A stretch of 64,000 nucleotides of DNA from WTAW01 sp964406575 (lineage in GTDB: Bacteria > Acidobacteriota > Aminicenantia > Aminicenantales > Aminicenantaceae). This document shows positions 32,589-41,176 of the stretch, one piece after another; position 1 is the first letter of the stretch, and the number at the start of each line of letters is the position of its first letter. The stretch spans positions 54,291-118,290 of the forward strand of contig CAYOSH010000010.1 of assembly GCA_964406575.1 (NCBI GenBank), written 5' to 3'. Position numbers and translations under genes: made by a program. The notes beneath the pieces were generated by a model. It was not told the origin of the DNA, ran no database searches, and saw only the letters and a list, made by a program, of their open reading frames with translations.

Positions 32589-33641
32589 ATGTCGCGAAAA
32601 AACACTTTCCAATTCCTGAAGATCTTTGCCTTGCCACTGACTATATTCGGATTCCTTGCGTTCAATTCCTGCGCTGACCGACAGACGTTCGCCAAAGAAG
32701 ACAAACTGGCCGATTTTTTCAATAAAAAAGAAGTCACGATAGTTGTGACAGATTCAGGGCTGGGCGGGCTTTCCATCCTGGGCGACGCTGTGGAACGGAT
32801 GAAAACGGCCAAAACCTTCCAAAGGGTCGATTTTGTGTTTTATAACGCCCTTTTCTCGAATGAGGGAGGATACAATAGTCTGCAAACCCGACAACAGAAA
32901 GTTCGGATGTTCAACAGTGCACTGGAAAGCCTCGAAGAAAAATACTCTCCGGACCTGATTCTGATCGGGTGCAACACGCTCTCAGTCCTCTACAACGACA
33001 CATATTTTTCGCGGAAGAGCGTTATCCCTGTCGTGGGAATCGTGGATGCAGGAGTCGACCTGATCGCCCAAAATTTGAAAACTCACCCGGCCGCAAAGGT
33101 CATCCTCTTCGGAACACAGACGACAGTGAGCGAAGGTACGTATAAACAAAAGTTAGTGCAGAAAGGATTCCTCCCCGAAAGGATCGTTTCTCAAGCCTGT
33201 CCGGAATTGGTCTCTTATATCGAAAAGGGGTATAACAGCGATGAGACCGAGATGCTGGTCCTGGCCTATGTGGACGACGCTCTCCAGAAATTGGGCAACT
33301 CAGCTCCCGAACTGTATGTGAGTTTTAATTGCACCCATTACGGCTACTCCCTGAAGCTCTGGGAGAAAGCATTTAAAACCTTTGGAGTCAGACCCCGAGC
33401 TTTCCTCGATCCCAATTTCAGGATGAATGATTTTCTCTTCCAAGCTCAACGTGTGAACCGCTATAAAAATTCGGATATCTCTGTACGCGTGGTTTCCATG
33501 GTTGACATCGAGAAAAACCGGATCCAATCCATAGGCACCTGGTTGGAGGAGCTATCACCCCAGACAGCAAATGCCCTCAGGAATTACACACACGATCCCT
33601 CGCTCTTCGAATGGAAAAAATTCATCGGCAGGGGGGAATAG
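32589..33641 (+). CDS. Lipoprotein-type glutamate/aspartate racemase homologue
   Basis: 350 residues homologous to MurI-type cofactor-independent amino-acid racemases, but with an N-terminal signal (FLKIFALPLTIFGFLAFNSC) whose Cys28 is a plausible lipidation site. The racemase core retains both catalytic cysteines: Cys128 in IGCNTLS and Cys248 in NCTHYGY, plus the substrate loop TDSGLGG (54-60) and GIVDAG. Cytoplasmic MurI has no signal, so this copy may act in the periplasm on free D/L-Glu or related amino acids or peptidoglycan fragments. The gene is monocistronic with its own promoter and convergent with purM (9-bp gap). Activity is inferred. Confidence 0.85.
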   Translation: MSRKNTFQFLKIFALPLTIFGFLAFNSCADRQTFAKEDKLADFFNKKEVTIVVTDSGLGGLSILGDAVERMKTAKTFQRVDFVFYNALFSNEGGYNSLQTRQQKVRMFNSALESLEEKYSPDLILIGCNTLSVLYNDTYFSRKSVIPVVGIVDAGVDLIAQNLKTHPAAKVILFGTQTTVSEGTYKQKLVQKGFLPERIVSQACPELVSYIEKGYNSDETEMLVLAYVDDALQKLGNSAPELYVSFNCTHYGYSLKLWEKAFKTFGVRPRAFLDPNFRMNDFLFQAQRVNRYKNSDISVRVVSMVDIEKNRIQSIGTWLEELSPQTANALRNYTHDPSLFEWKKFIGRGE

Positions 33642-33650
33642 AAAAATCCG

Positions 33651-34655
33651 CTAGTCGAGGATCTGGACTCTTTTTTTGTCTTCCGTCACTTCCCCGATTT
33701 TCCAGGCTTTCAGTCCCATCTCATCCAACAGTGTCAGGGCACGGTTCACACTTCCAGGGCTGAGGATCGCCACCATCCCCACCCCCATGTTGAAGGTCCT
33801 GAACATCTCATGATCAGCGATCCGGCCTTTGCTTTGGATCTTCTTGAAAATTGGGGGAATGGGCCAGGACCCCTTTTGAATACGGACAGATAAATCCGGA
33901 GGCAGTATCCTGGGGATATTATCGAAAAATCCTCCACCCGTTATATGGGCCAAACTTTTTACGCGGACTTTCTGGATCAAATGAAGGATGGGTCGCACAT
34001 AGATTCGAGTGGGCCTGAGAAGCTGCCCGCCCAAAGGACCCTTCAGCTCCTTTTGGCTGAAGACCTTACGGATGAGAGAAAAACCGTTGCTGTGAACACC
34101 GCTTGAAGCGAGTCCGAGAACCTTATCGCCTTTACGACATGTCCTCCCGTCGATGATCTTCTCTCTGCTGACCATCCCTACACAAAATCCGGCCAGATCT
34201 ATTTTGTCTTTGGCATACATCCCCGGGTGTTCCGCTGTTTCTCCGCCGATCAGAGAACACCCACTCAACCGGCAACCCTTGGCAATCCCCTTCATCAATT
34301 CATACAGCTTGCTTGTGTCCAGATGACCACACACGATGTAATCCAGAAAAAAGAGGGGTTCTGCTCCGCAAACCACAACATCATTCACACACATGGCCAC
34401 CAGGTCGATCCCCACCGTGTCGAATTTACCCTGAAGGTCTGCAATAAAAGGTTTGGTTCCCACACCATCCGTGCCTGAGACAAGAACAGGATTCTTGATT
34501 CTATTGATTTGGGGCTGGAAGAGCCCGCTGAATCCTCCGATCCGGCCCAAAACTTCGGGCCGGGACGTTTTTTGCAAGAGTGGTTTGATCTTTTTGACAA
34601 ACGCATCAGCCTTGTCGATGTCGACCCCGGCTTTTTTATAGGTCAGAGCATTCAT
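33651..34655 (-). CDS. purM: Phosphoribosylformylglycinamidine cyclo-ligase (PurM)
   Basis: 334 residues. PurM closes the imidazole ring of aminoimidazole ribonucleotide in purine biosynthesis, using ATP. Characteristic blocks: YKKAGVDIDKADAFVKKIKP at the N-terminus, SGTDGVGTKPFIAD, the Mg/ATP region MCVNDVVVCGAEPLFFLDYI, GGETAEHPGMYAKDKIDLAG, SSGVHSNGFSLIRKV and AHITGGGFFDNIPRI. The family length is 330-350, so it is complete. It is isolated from other pur genes, and its upstream region carries a family A element. Confidence 0.95.
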   Translation of the reverse strand: MNALTYKKAGVDIDKADAFVKKIKPLLQKTSRPEVLGRIGGFSGLFQPQINRIKNPVLVSGTDGVGTKPFIADLQGKFDTVGIDLVAMCVNDVVVCGAEPLFFLDYIVCGHLDTSKLYELMKGIAKGCRLSGCSLIGGETAEHPGMYAKDKIDLAGFCVGMVSREKIIDGRTCRKGDKVLGLASSGVHSNGFSLIRKVFSQKELKGPLGGQLLRPTRIYVRPILHLIQKVRVKSLAHITGGGFFDNIPRILPPDLSVRIQKGSWPIPPIFKKIQSKGRIADHEMFRTFNMGVGMVAILSPGSVNRALTLLDEMGLKAWKIGEVTEDKKRVQILD

Positions 34656-34720
34656 GGCACCAATGATACATGTTTTATATCACCCCATCACAGCCAAGTC
34701 AACGGGGCATCATTCTGACG

Positions 34721-34848
34721 TAAGCATTCTTATTTCCGTAATAAAGGCATTAGACGTAAAAAAGAGCGAGTCACTGTCCTTATGAGTCGGATGGTGGCGG
34801 GTGGGGGGGGGTCTTCGACGAATATGGACTGTGACGAACGCCTGCTAT
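34721..34848 (+). repeat. Family A dispersed element, copy 2 (full length)
   Basis: 128 nt in the 34656-35311 gap between divergent purM and the VWFA gene. It begins TAAGCATTCTTATTTCCGTA and ends GAACGCCTGCTAT. Segments: an AT hairpin near the 5' end, GAGTCACTGTCCTTATGAG, a G-run of ten bases, CTTCGACGAA, and GGACTGTGACGAA. The last can pair with GTCACTGTCC (one mismatch). It is roughly 90% identical to copy 3 by eye. Confidence 0.85.
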
Positions 34849-34995
34849 TATCACTTAACTTGAGAGCATCACGGAAATAAAGATGCTTCCCAATCTCACG
34901 GGCACCATTTTCAAATCCATTGGGTATGAATCCAAAGAAGGTTCTCTCCCCGAGCAGACCTTTTGAGAAGCGGTCCTCATACTAAAAAAAAGGGG

Positions 34996-35016
34996 GGTCC
35001 ATTCCCCGGATGGACC
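34996..35016. repeat. Family C 21-nt hairpin
   Basis: Arms GGTCCATTC and GGATGGACC around CCC, preceded by an A/G run. Compared with the copy at 57293, an inner base pair changes from G-C to A-T with pairing kept. A degraded relative lies at 34957-34978. The remaining intergenic DNA up to the VWFA promoter shows no gene. Confidence 0.65.
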
Positions 35017-35201
35017 GAGAAAAAACGGAGCGGCATTTTGTTCTCAAAGTCACCGATTGGAACACCCTGACATCATTCAACATGGATTTATAAACTCTTA
35101 CTTTTCTGTCAAAATATTTTACACACAACACAACTTCAAGCATTTTTTGTGGCTCGCCATTCAAATTTAACCCTTAAGATTGAAATTTTTGAAGGAGCTT
35201 A

Positions 35202-35230
35202 TTGTGGCATATTTATTGCACATGTATAAT
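35202..35230 (+). promoter_or_regulatory. Promoter of the VWFA gene (sigma-70-like, with overlapping sigma-54-like motif)
   Basis: TTGTGG, 17-bp spacer, exact TATAAT (35225-35230). Overlapping it, TGGCATATTTATTGCA (35205-35220) has GG and GC exactly 10 nt apart, as in sigma-54 promoters. Both cannot be judged from sequence. A 22-codon leader ORF (35240-35308) follows and ends 3 nt before the VWFA start codon. Confidence 0.55.
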
Positions 35231-35311
35231 TGTAGGGAGATGGAAAAATCCGTTATTGAGTTCCGAGAAATCTTGCAAATCGACATCGCCAGGAGAATCT
35301 TAGCATAAACA

Positions 35312-37582
35312 GTGGATACAGGGACGATTCCAAAAAAAGCGATCGTTTTATTCTTGACCTCGGTCTTCGTCGTGATTCTCTGTCTTTATGGCAAACAGGA
35401 ACAGCCGCAGCACCAACTGCTACCCCAGGAGAAACATGAGGTCAAGGTACGCCTCGTCCTCGTTGACGTCATCGCGACCAAGGACGGAGAATTCGTCAAG
35501 GACCTCACCAAAGAAGACTTCGAGCTCTTTGAAGACGACAAACGCGTGGCCATCAACTCCTTCGAACTCATAAGCTTTGATCAAAGGGAATTGACCGTTC
35601 CTGAGGAATTGGATCGACAGGTTCAATCCGGTGCTCCCAAAAAGAGACTGGCTGTTGTTTTCGACAGCATCAACTCCTGGAAAAGGGAGATGACGCATGG
35701 GAGCGAACAGATCGTTGAAGATCTGGTCTCTATTGTGAAGCTCGGTCATGAGGTCATGGTTCTTCAGCTCAATCCGTCCAGCGGTATCGAGATTATCCAA
35801 CCCTTTACCACAAATGAAAATCTCATCCGAAATTCCGTTGAGAGGGCTTCGGGAAGCATCTGGAAATTAGAAACGTCTATCGAGCCTGCTCATACGGATG
35901 AGACAAAGACGGAGGAAGAAGCCCAGACTCCTGCTGAATCAGACCGAGACCCTGAAAAGAACATCGGTATGGAAAACGCTTCTGCCGGTTCATATTTCGA
36001 GGATATGCAGAGGATAGATTTTATCCACAGAGAGAGGCTGCGGTTTGAAAAAACAGTCGGTGGACTCCTGGCCACATTCAACATGATGAGGGGTTTCCCT
36101 GGAAGAAAATACATCCTCCTTGTGAGTGCGGGGATTCCCGACCTTTCACCGCCAGACATGTTCCCCAATATCCGAAGCGGTATTCCCGGCGCGGAAATCG
36201 AAGAGGCATACATCAACAAAATCTGGGGCAAAATAGAGGACATCCGGGTTTTCGATCCCTTCAACATTCTGGACAAAAAAAACTTTAAGAACGGCGAGGA
36301 AGTCCTCAGAGAGATCATCCATTTCGCCAATGCCCAGAATATCTCCATCTATTCTTTCGACAGCAGTATCTTTGTGAAAAACATCTTTTCCGGAGCCTCG
36401 GCCGAATACTACCAGCAGAACGAAATGGACCATCTGAGGTTCCGGCAGGGTGATAAGATCAGAAAAGTCCAGAACCTGAGGTGGTTATCCGAAGACACGG
36501 GTGCGGATGCCTTGCGAGGTGCAAACAAACTCGAAGAATTCCGGAAAGTCATGGACACGGACCTGAACCACTATTACCAGCTGAGTTTTTATCCGCGTCA
36601 AGATGAAGCGGATGATGGATACCACAAGATCAAGGTGAACGTCAAACGGGGAGGTCTGGACATTCGTTTCCGAAAAGGCTACACGGACTATACGGATAAC
36701 GAGATGGATAAAATGGTCCTGGTGACGGCCTTTTACAACCCGGAACTCTTTAAAGACCTGCCCTTCAAGGGAGAACTCATTCCTTTTATTTCTGAATCGG
36801 GCAAGTATGAGCCCTGGATGAATGTCGCTCTTCCTGTGAAAGAGATATTTCAGGAGAGGTTTATCGAGTATGCCCCAAAACTCTTCCATCTCCACATCTG
36901 GCTTAAAGACAGGACCAGTGGAGAAAAGGGCTTTGGGGGCAAGATCGACATCGGCTTGAATTTGAGTCCTTCGTTCATGGATTTTATCAAAAACATCGAC
37001 TACCTCAGCTACCATTTTAGAGGCCCGGAGATCGAATTCAGAAACAAAGAATACCAGAGTGTGTTCGCCCTTTTTGACCCTCAAACGAATGAGGTTGGCA
37101 CCTGCGATATGGACGTTTATTTTCCTTCACTCGAAGATCGAAAAGAAAAACTCCTCATTAACTGTGTCTTGGGAGATCTCGCCGAAAATCCAGAAAAAGA
37201 GCATAAACGCTTCGCTCTATCCAAAAAAGACGGAGGCCTGATCTGCGGCCAGTATAAGTTCTATCCCAAGGTGACAAACCAATTCGGGAGGTGGGGGGAA
37301 GCATCCGTTTTCGTACAGGCCTATCTCCCTGAGGGGAAAAAAGACCTCCACCCCGAATTCCTCGCCAAAGGGGCCGATATGCGCATTCAGCCTATAGAAG
37401 GAGAGCTGATCCTCGATTCGTGGAATAAGAGAAGTAAAGTCTGGAGCAGCATCTATAAACTCGATCTAAGCCCCTGCTCCCTGGGCGACATTTCCCTCTT
37501 TGTGGAATTCCTCGAATCGGAGGATGGCTCTGAACCTTATCCGTATATGAGCAGGGAGCTGAAGCTGACGATCATCCGCTAA
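35312..37582 (+). CDS. VWFA-related (Acidobacterial-type) surface or secreted protein
   Basis: 756 residues from GTG at 35312. The N-terminal signal/anchor segment is AIVLFLTSVFVVILCLYGK. The domain of the 'VWFA-related Acidobacterial' family follows: VRLVLVDVIATKDGEFVKDL then TKEDFELFEDDKR, then LAVVFDSINSWKREM, a MIDAS-like DSINS, and GGLLATFNMMRGFPGRKYIL. A C-terminal beta-rich region (RKGYTDYT onward) is unassigned. Such proteins bind metals or partners at the envelope and are abundant in Acidobacteria. The leader ORF ending just before the GTG could couple translation, since AGGAG is 16 nt upstream. Its 3' end overlaps the convergent gene by 4 bp. Confidence 0.85.
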   Translation: MDTGTIPKKAIVLFLTSVFVVILCLYGKQEQPQHQLLPQEKHEVKVRLVLVDVIATKDGEFVKDLTKEDFELFEDDKRVAINSFELISFDQRELTVPEELDRQVQSGAPKKRLAVVFDSINSWKREMTHGSEQIVEDLVSIVKLGHEVMVLQLNPSSGIEIIQPFTTNENLIRNSVERASGSIWKLETSIEPAHTDETKTEEEAQTPAESDRDPEKNIGMENASAGSYFEDMQRIDFIHRERLRFEKTVGGLLATFNMMRGFPGRKYILLVSAGIPDLSPPDMFPNIRSGIPGAEIEEAYINKIWGKIEDIRVFDPFNILDKKNFKNGEEVLREIIHFANAQNISIYSFDSSIFVKNIFSGASAEYYQQNEMDHLRFRQGDKIRKVQNLRWLSEDTGADALRGANKLEEFRKVMDTDLNHYYQLSFYPRQDEADDGYHKIKVNVKRGGLDIRFRKGYTDYTDNEMDKMVLVTAFYNPELFKDLPFKGELIPFISESGKYEPWMNVALPVKEIFQERFIEYAPKLFHLHIWLKDRTSGEKGFGGKIDIGLNLSPSFMDFIKNIDYLSYHFRGPEIEFRNKEYQSVFALFDPQTNEVGTCDMDVYFPSLEDRKEKLLINCVLGDLAENPEKEHKRFALSKKDGGLICGQYKFYPKVTNQFGRWGEASVFVQAYLPEGKKDLHPEFLAKGADMRIQPIEGELILDSWNKRSKVWSSIYKLDLSPCSLGDISLFVEFLESEDGSEPYPYMSRELKLTIIR

Positions 37583-38754
37583 TGGGAATAAAAACCGTCA
37601 TAGATCGACTTTATCTTTCCAGGTGAGAGTTTTTCTGAGAGGATCATCCTCACAAGAAAATCCCTGAACATCTCTCCCCTTTCGTTGTACTTTTCCTCTT
37701 TAATCACACTGTAAAGGGCCACGGCAAACACATGCATCCCGTCATCGGATTCCTTCCATCGCCGATGAGGGTCGATGCTGATTCCCATCTTCTCATTGAT
37801 GACCTGATCGAGAGCTTGAACACAATCTTCCTCGATAAAACCTTCAAAGGTGTTGTATCCGAAAGCCGGATTGTGATTCTGGATCTTGTCCATCAAGAAT
37901 CGGTCTTCCCTCAAAAGAGAAAGTGTTCTCCTCAGCTCCCCATCGCCTGTCCAATCAAAGGGCGGATGCATCATTTCATGCACAGCATTCCTCAAAACGA
38001 CGGCAAAGGGCCAATCGATATAAGTCAGGAATCGCGTCCCGGTGACCTTGAGGCCGTGAGGTTTCGTGAAAAAAAGCAAATACACGGTGATCTCGTGTGA
38101 GGGAAGCTTTGTCCCAAGAAGGGCTTCCACTTCGGCAGTCACATTGTACTTCGGCAATTCTCTGCGGATCTTTTTTATCCGCTCTTCAGCTTCGGGAAGG
38201 ATATACTTTCTCCAGTAAGATTCAAACTGCGTGTCCTTGAGAAACACAAAGACAGTCTTCAGATCATTGCGGACGGATTCATACAGGCGCCAACCTTCAT
38301 CACTATAATAGGGAGTTGTTTTCAAACTCTTTTGCATCTCTTCACTGTTGTCAAGAACCTTCAGCAGCCCTTCCAGTGTGTCCTCATCAGTGGCAGATAA
38401 ATAGAGAGAGAGAAAGGCGGACACGATGAGTCGATTTTTCTCTCTGATGGTCAGGCGCAGATCCTCCAAGGCTTGTTTCACAGGCTCGGAAAGCTTCTGG
38501 GCGAACTTTTCGTACTCCCTCTGATAGTGTTTCAGGTAAAAAGGATCCCCTGTTAAGGTATTCAAGAAACAGATGGCATCATACTTCAAAGAAGGTTCGA
38601 TCTTCCAATCTGTCTGGTAGTGCAGCCTGACCTCTTGCTGGGCCAGATCCATCGGAGGGAAAGCCTGAATAATCAAAATCAATATCCCAAGGCAAAAAAC
38701 CTTAGACGGGCGAAGAATCCCTCTCAGTATCTTGATTTTTGTATTTATCCTCAT
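37579..38754 (-). CDS. Putative HEMMH zinc metallopeptidase-like membrane-anchored protein
   Basis: 391 residues. Signal or anchor segment at about 17-38 (SKVFCLGILILIIQAF). The middle is helical and unassigned. The motif NAVHEMMH places His259, Glu260 and His263 in an HExxH zinc site, and GFIEEDCVQALD at 305-316 offers Glu308/Glu309 as a third ligand, as in gluzincin-like enzymes. The protein ends GKIKSIYDGFYSH. I cannot name the family. It may be an exported protease or a degenerate one. It is convergent with the VWFA gene (overlap 4 bp), and no operon partner is present. Confidence 0.65.
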   Translation of the reverse strand: MRINTKIKILRGILRPSKVFCLGILILIIQAFPPMDLAQQEVRLHYQTDWKIEPSLKYDAICFLNTLTGDPFYLKHYQREYEKFAQKLSEPVKQALEDLRLTIREKNRLIVSAFLSLYLSATDEDTLEGLLKVLDNSEEMQKSLKTTPYYSDEGWRLYESVRNDLKTVFVFLKDTQFESYWRKYILPEAEERIKKIRRELPKYNVTAEVEALLGTKLPSHEITVYLLFFTKPHGLKVTGTRFLTYIDWPFAVVLRNAVHEMMHPPFDWTGDGELRRTLSLLREDRFLMDKIQNHNPAFGYNTFEGFIEEDCVQALDQVINEKMGISIDPHRRWKESDDGMHVFAVALYSVIKEEKYNERGEMFRDFLVRMILSEKLSPGKIKSIYDGFYSH

Positions 38755-38842
38755 TTTTCTTTGGAGATCGAATTACTGATAGATCTATTGTTTATTATAC
38801 ATACTGACTTCTATTCTCGATAGAAAATTTCTTTGCGATGGT

Positions 38843-38868
38843 GTAACCTTTTTATAAAAAACAAGTCT
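38843..38868 (+). promoter_or_regulatory. Candidate ECF-type autoregulated promoter
   Basis: GTAACC (38843-38848), 16-nt spacer, GTCT (38865-38868), the AAC/GTC spacing usual for ECF sigma factors, 45 bp upstream of the sigma gene. The TTGACG at 38875 may look like a -35 but lacks a matching -10 at the right distance. Confidence 0.5.
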
Positions 38869-38913
38869 TTATAGTTGACGCACGAGATTCCCAAATCAAC
38901 AGCGGTGCACATA

Positions 38914-39462
38914 ATGACAGATAATTTTTTAATGGAAGAAGTCAAGAAAGGAAAAGTCGAAAAGCTGGCCGTACTTTTTGAAAGATATCACGTCCAGCTC
39001 TTTAATTTTTTTCTCCGACTGACAAGAAACAGAGGCGTCAGCGAGGACCTGGTGCAAGACGTATTTCTAAGGATCCTCAAATACAGGATCACCTACAAAG
39101 GACAGAGCAAATTTACCGTTTGGATGTACCAGATCGCAAGGAATGCTCACATCGATTATTTGAGGAAAAGCAAGGGCGAGTTCTCACTGGACGAACAGTG
39201 GGAGGATGTGGTGGAGCCCGAGCCAACACCCTCAGACCGGCTGGAGCACGGACAAGATGTCCAACTCATGCGGGAAGCGTTGGCGCGGCTGCCCCTCAAA
39301 AAAAGGGAAGTCTTAGTCCTCAGCAGATATCAGGATATGAAATATAAGGATATTGCCGAGTTGTTCGGCTGCCAAATCGGTACGGTCAAGGCACACGTGC
39401 ACCGTGCCATTAAAGATTTGGGAAGAATCTATTGTGAATTATCAGGAGGTACGGTCTCATGA
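38914..39462 (+). CDS. ECF RNA polymerase sigma factor
   Basis: About 182 residues from the ATG at 38914; a TTG at 38875 is an alternative but lies in the probable promoter. Region 2: FERYHVQLFNFFLRLTRN, EDLVQDVFLRILKY and KFTVWMYQIARNAHIDYLRK. Region 4: LPLKKREVLVLSRYQDM then KYKDIAELFG and GTVKAHVHRAIKDL. No extra domains. The stop overlaps the anti-sigma start as ATGA, so the pair is translationally coupled. It heads a four-gene operon ending in the terminator at 42095. Confidence 0.93.
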   Translation: MTDNFLMEEVKKGKVEKLAVLFERYHVQLFNFFLRLTRNRGVSEDLVQDVFLRILKYRITYKGQSKFTVWMYQIARNAHIDYLRKSKGEFSLDEQWEDVVEPEPTPSDRLEHGQDVQLMREALARLPLKKREVLVLSRYQDMKYKDIAELFGCQIGTVKAHVHRAIKDLGRIYCELSGGTVS

Positions 39463-40277
39463 CTTGCCAAAACATAAAGGAAATGTTCCCGGAATTTCTC
39501 ACCGGAGAATTGGACCAAAGCACTCAGGAGAAGGTTCAGAACCATCTGGCAACCTGCGATTCCTGCCGGAGCGAACTGGAGGCTCTGAGCGCTATCTGGA
39601 CAAAACTGGGTGTCATCCCCGAAGAACAACCCAGCGGCGAAGTGCGAACCCGTTTCTACACGATGCTCGAAGCGTACAAACAGGGCATGGTACAGGAAAA
39701 ACAGCCTTCTCGAATTCAAAAGTTGCTCAGTGATATTGCCGAAAATGTGTGGCCCAAGCGCCCGGCCTTTCAGCTTTCCATGGCGCTTTTATTCCTGATT
39801 GTTGGATTAGCCGCCGGAATTTTTCTGAGCTCGCATGGGCAAAATAGAGATCAACTCGCTGAGCTCAAGAATGAATTCCAGGACATGCAGCAGACGCTGG
39901 CGATTGCATTGCTCGACAGGCCATCAGCCAACGAGCGCCTGAAGGGCGTCAGCATCAGCGCGCGCATGGACAACCCTGATTCCCAAACACTGGAGGCTCT
40001 CCTCTACACCCTGGATAACGACCCGAACGTCAATGTCCGCCTGGCTGCAGTGGATGCGCTGTATCTGTTCCATGACCACGACGGGGTCAAAGAGGGACTC
40101 CTTCGATCCATCGCAAAACAGGCCTCTCCCCTTGTCCAGGTCGCCCTCATCGATCTCCTCGTAAACATGCGTGAGAGGCAAGCTGTGGAAGCACTGAGAA
40201 TGTTGCTCCGGGATGAAAGGCTCAATCCCGATGTGAAGCATTACGCCGAACAGGGGCTTCAACAGCTCAGTTTCTAA
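39459..40277 (+). CDS. Anti-sigma factor (zinc-finger) fused to HEAT-like repeats
   Basis: 272 residues. Residues 1-45 form a ZAS-type zinc finger with His29-x3-Cys33-x2-Cys36 (HLATCDSC), which would sequester the sigma factor. A transmembrane helix lies at about 104-124 (QLSMALLFLIVGLAAGIFL). The periplasmic part, about 145-270, consists of HEAT-type helices: VRLAAVDALYLFHDHDGVKE, VQVALIDLLVNMRERQAVEA, LRMLLRDERLNPDVK. This unusual sensor may bind an envelope protein or the DUF4097 partners. It follows the sigma gene with a 4-bp overlap. Confidence 0.88.
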   Translation: MTCQNIKEMFPEFLTGELDQSTQEKVQNHLATCDSCRSELEALSAIWTKLGVIPEEQPSGEVRTRFYTMLEAYKQGMVQEKQPSRIQKLLSDIAENVWPKRPAFQLSMALLFLIVGLAAGIFLSSHGQNRDQLAELKNEFQDMQQTLAIALLDRPSANERLKGVSISARMDNPDSQTLEALLYTLDNDPNVNVRLAAVDALYLFHDHDGVKEGLLRSIAKQASPLVQVALIDLLVNMRERQAVEALRMLLRDERLNPDVKHYAEQGLQQLSF

Positions 40278-40287
40278 GGAGGATCTG

Positions 40288-41163
40288 ATGAAAAAATGGG
40301 CATCTTTCCCCGCTGCCATGGCCTTCGTTCTTTCCTTAACTTTCCTTTGCTCCGCAGCTTTCGTCGGGGAAAAATTGGAGGTCGAAGAGAAGGAGAAAAT
40401 CGAGCGAACGTTGCACTTCCAAGATCCATCCAAATCCAAAGAGGTCTCGGTCGATAACATTTTTGGCTCCATCTCAGTCGAGGGCTTCGAAGGCCGAGAG
40501 GTACAGCTCATCGCGCACAAAACGATCAAAGCTAGAAATAAAGAAAAAATCCTGAAAGCCCGTGAAGAGCTCAGGCTGGAGATTACAGAAGACGGAAACA
40601 CCATCGACCTTTATGTCGACGGCCCCTTCAGGGACTGTGATAAAAATAGACGGAGGAAGGGCTGGCGCGACCCCGGCTATCAAGTCCACTATGACTTCCA
40701 GATCAGAGTGCCCCACGCAACAAACCTCACTCTCAAGACCGCTACGGATGGCACGATCCGGGTGGAAAACATCGAGGGCGAGTTCGACATAGATCATGCC
40801 AACGGGAGAATCGACATGATCGAAGTGGCGGGTGCTGGAAATGCACACACAGCCAACGGCGATGTCCGTGTGGTCTTCAGTAAAAATCCCGAGTCTGATT
40901 GTTCTTTTAAGACTGTAAACGGTGATGTGTCAGTCAGCTTCCAGAAAAACCTTTCGGCGGACTTCCGTCTCAAAACCTTTAATGGAGATGGGTATTCCGA
41001 CTTTCCCATAAGTTACTTACCGTCCAGGCCGGCCAAAAAAGGCCGGGAGAACGGAAAATTCGTTTACAAGAGCGATCGTTTTGTGGGTGTCCGGATCGAC
41101 AAAGGAGGACCAGAGATCAAGATGGACACCCTGAATGGCGATCTTTTAATCCACAAAAGATAA
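40288..41163 (+). CDS. DUF4097 beta-helical envelope protein (1)
   Basis: 291 residues. Signal peptide MKKWASFPAAMAFVLSLTFL, then a charged stretch and a DUF4097 repeat region: VSVDNIFGSISVEGFEGREV, TLKTATDGTIRVENIEGEFD, HANGRIDMIEVAGAG and NGDVRVVFSKNPE, forming a right-handed beta-solenoid-like ladder. The C-terminus ends with MDTLNGDLLIHKR. Secreted or periplasmic. It follows the anti-sigma gene by 10 bp with GGAGG upstream. Its DUF4097 paralogue follows at 41177. Such proteins are predicted adhesins or stress-envelope factors. Confidence 0.85.
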   Translation: MKKWASFPAAMAFVLSLTFLCSAAFVGEKLEVEEKEKIERTLHFQDPSKSKEVSVDNIFGSISVEGFEGREVQLIAHKTIKARNKEKILKAREELRLEITEDGNTIDLYVDGPFRDCDKNRRRKGWRDPGYQVHYDFQIRVPHATNLTLKTATDGTIRVENIEGEFDIDHANGRIDMIEVAGAGNAHTANGDVRVVFSKNPESDCSFKTVNGDVSVSFQKNLSADFRLKTFNGDGYSDFPISYLPSRPAKKGRENGKFVYKSDRFVGVRIDKGGPEIKMDTLNGDLLIHKR

Positions 41164-41176
41164 CAAGGAGGAGAAC

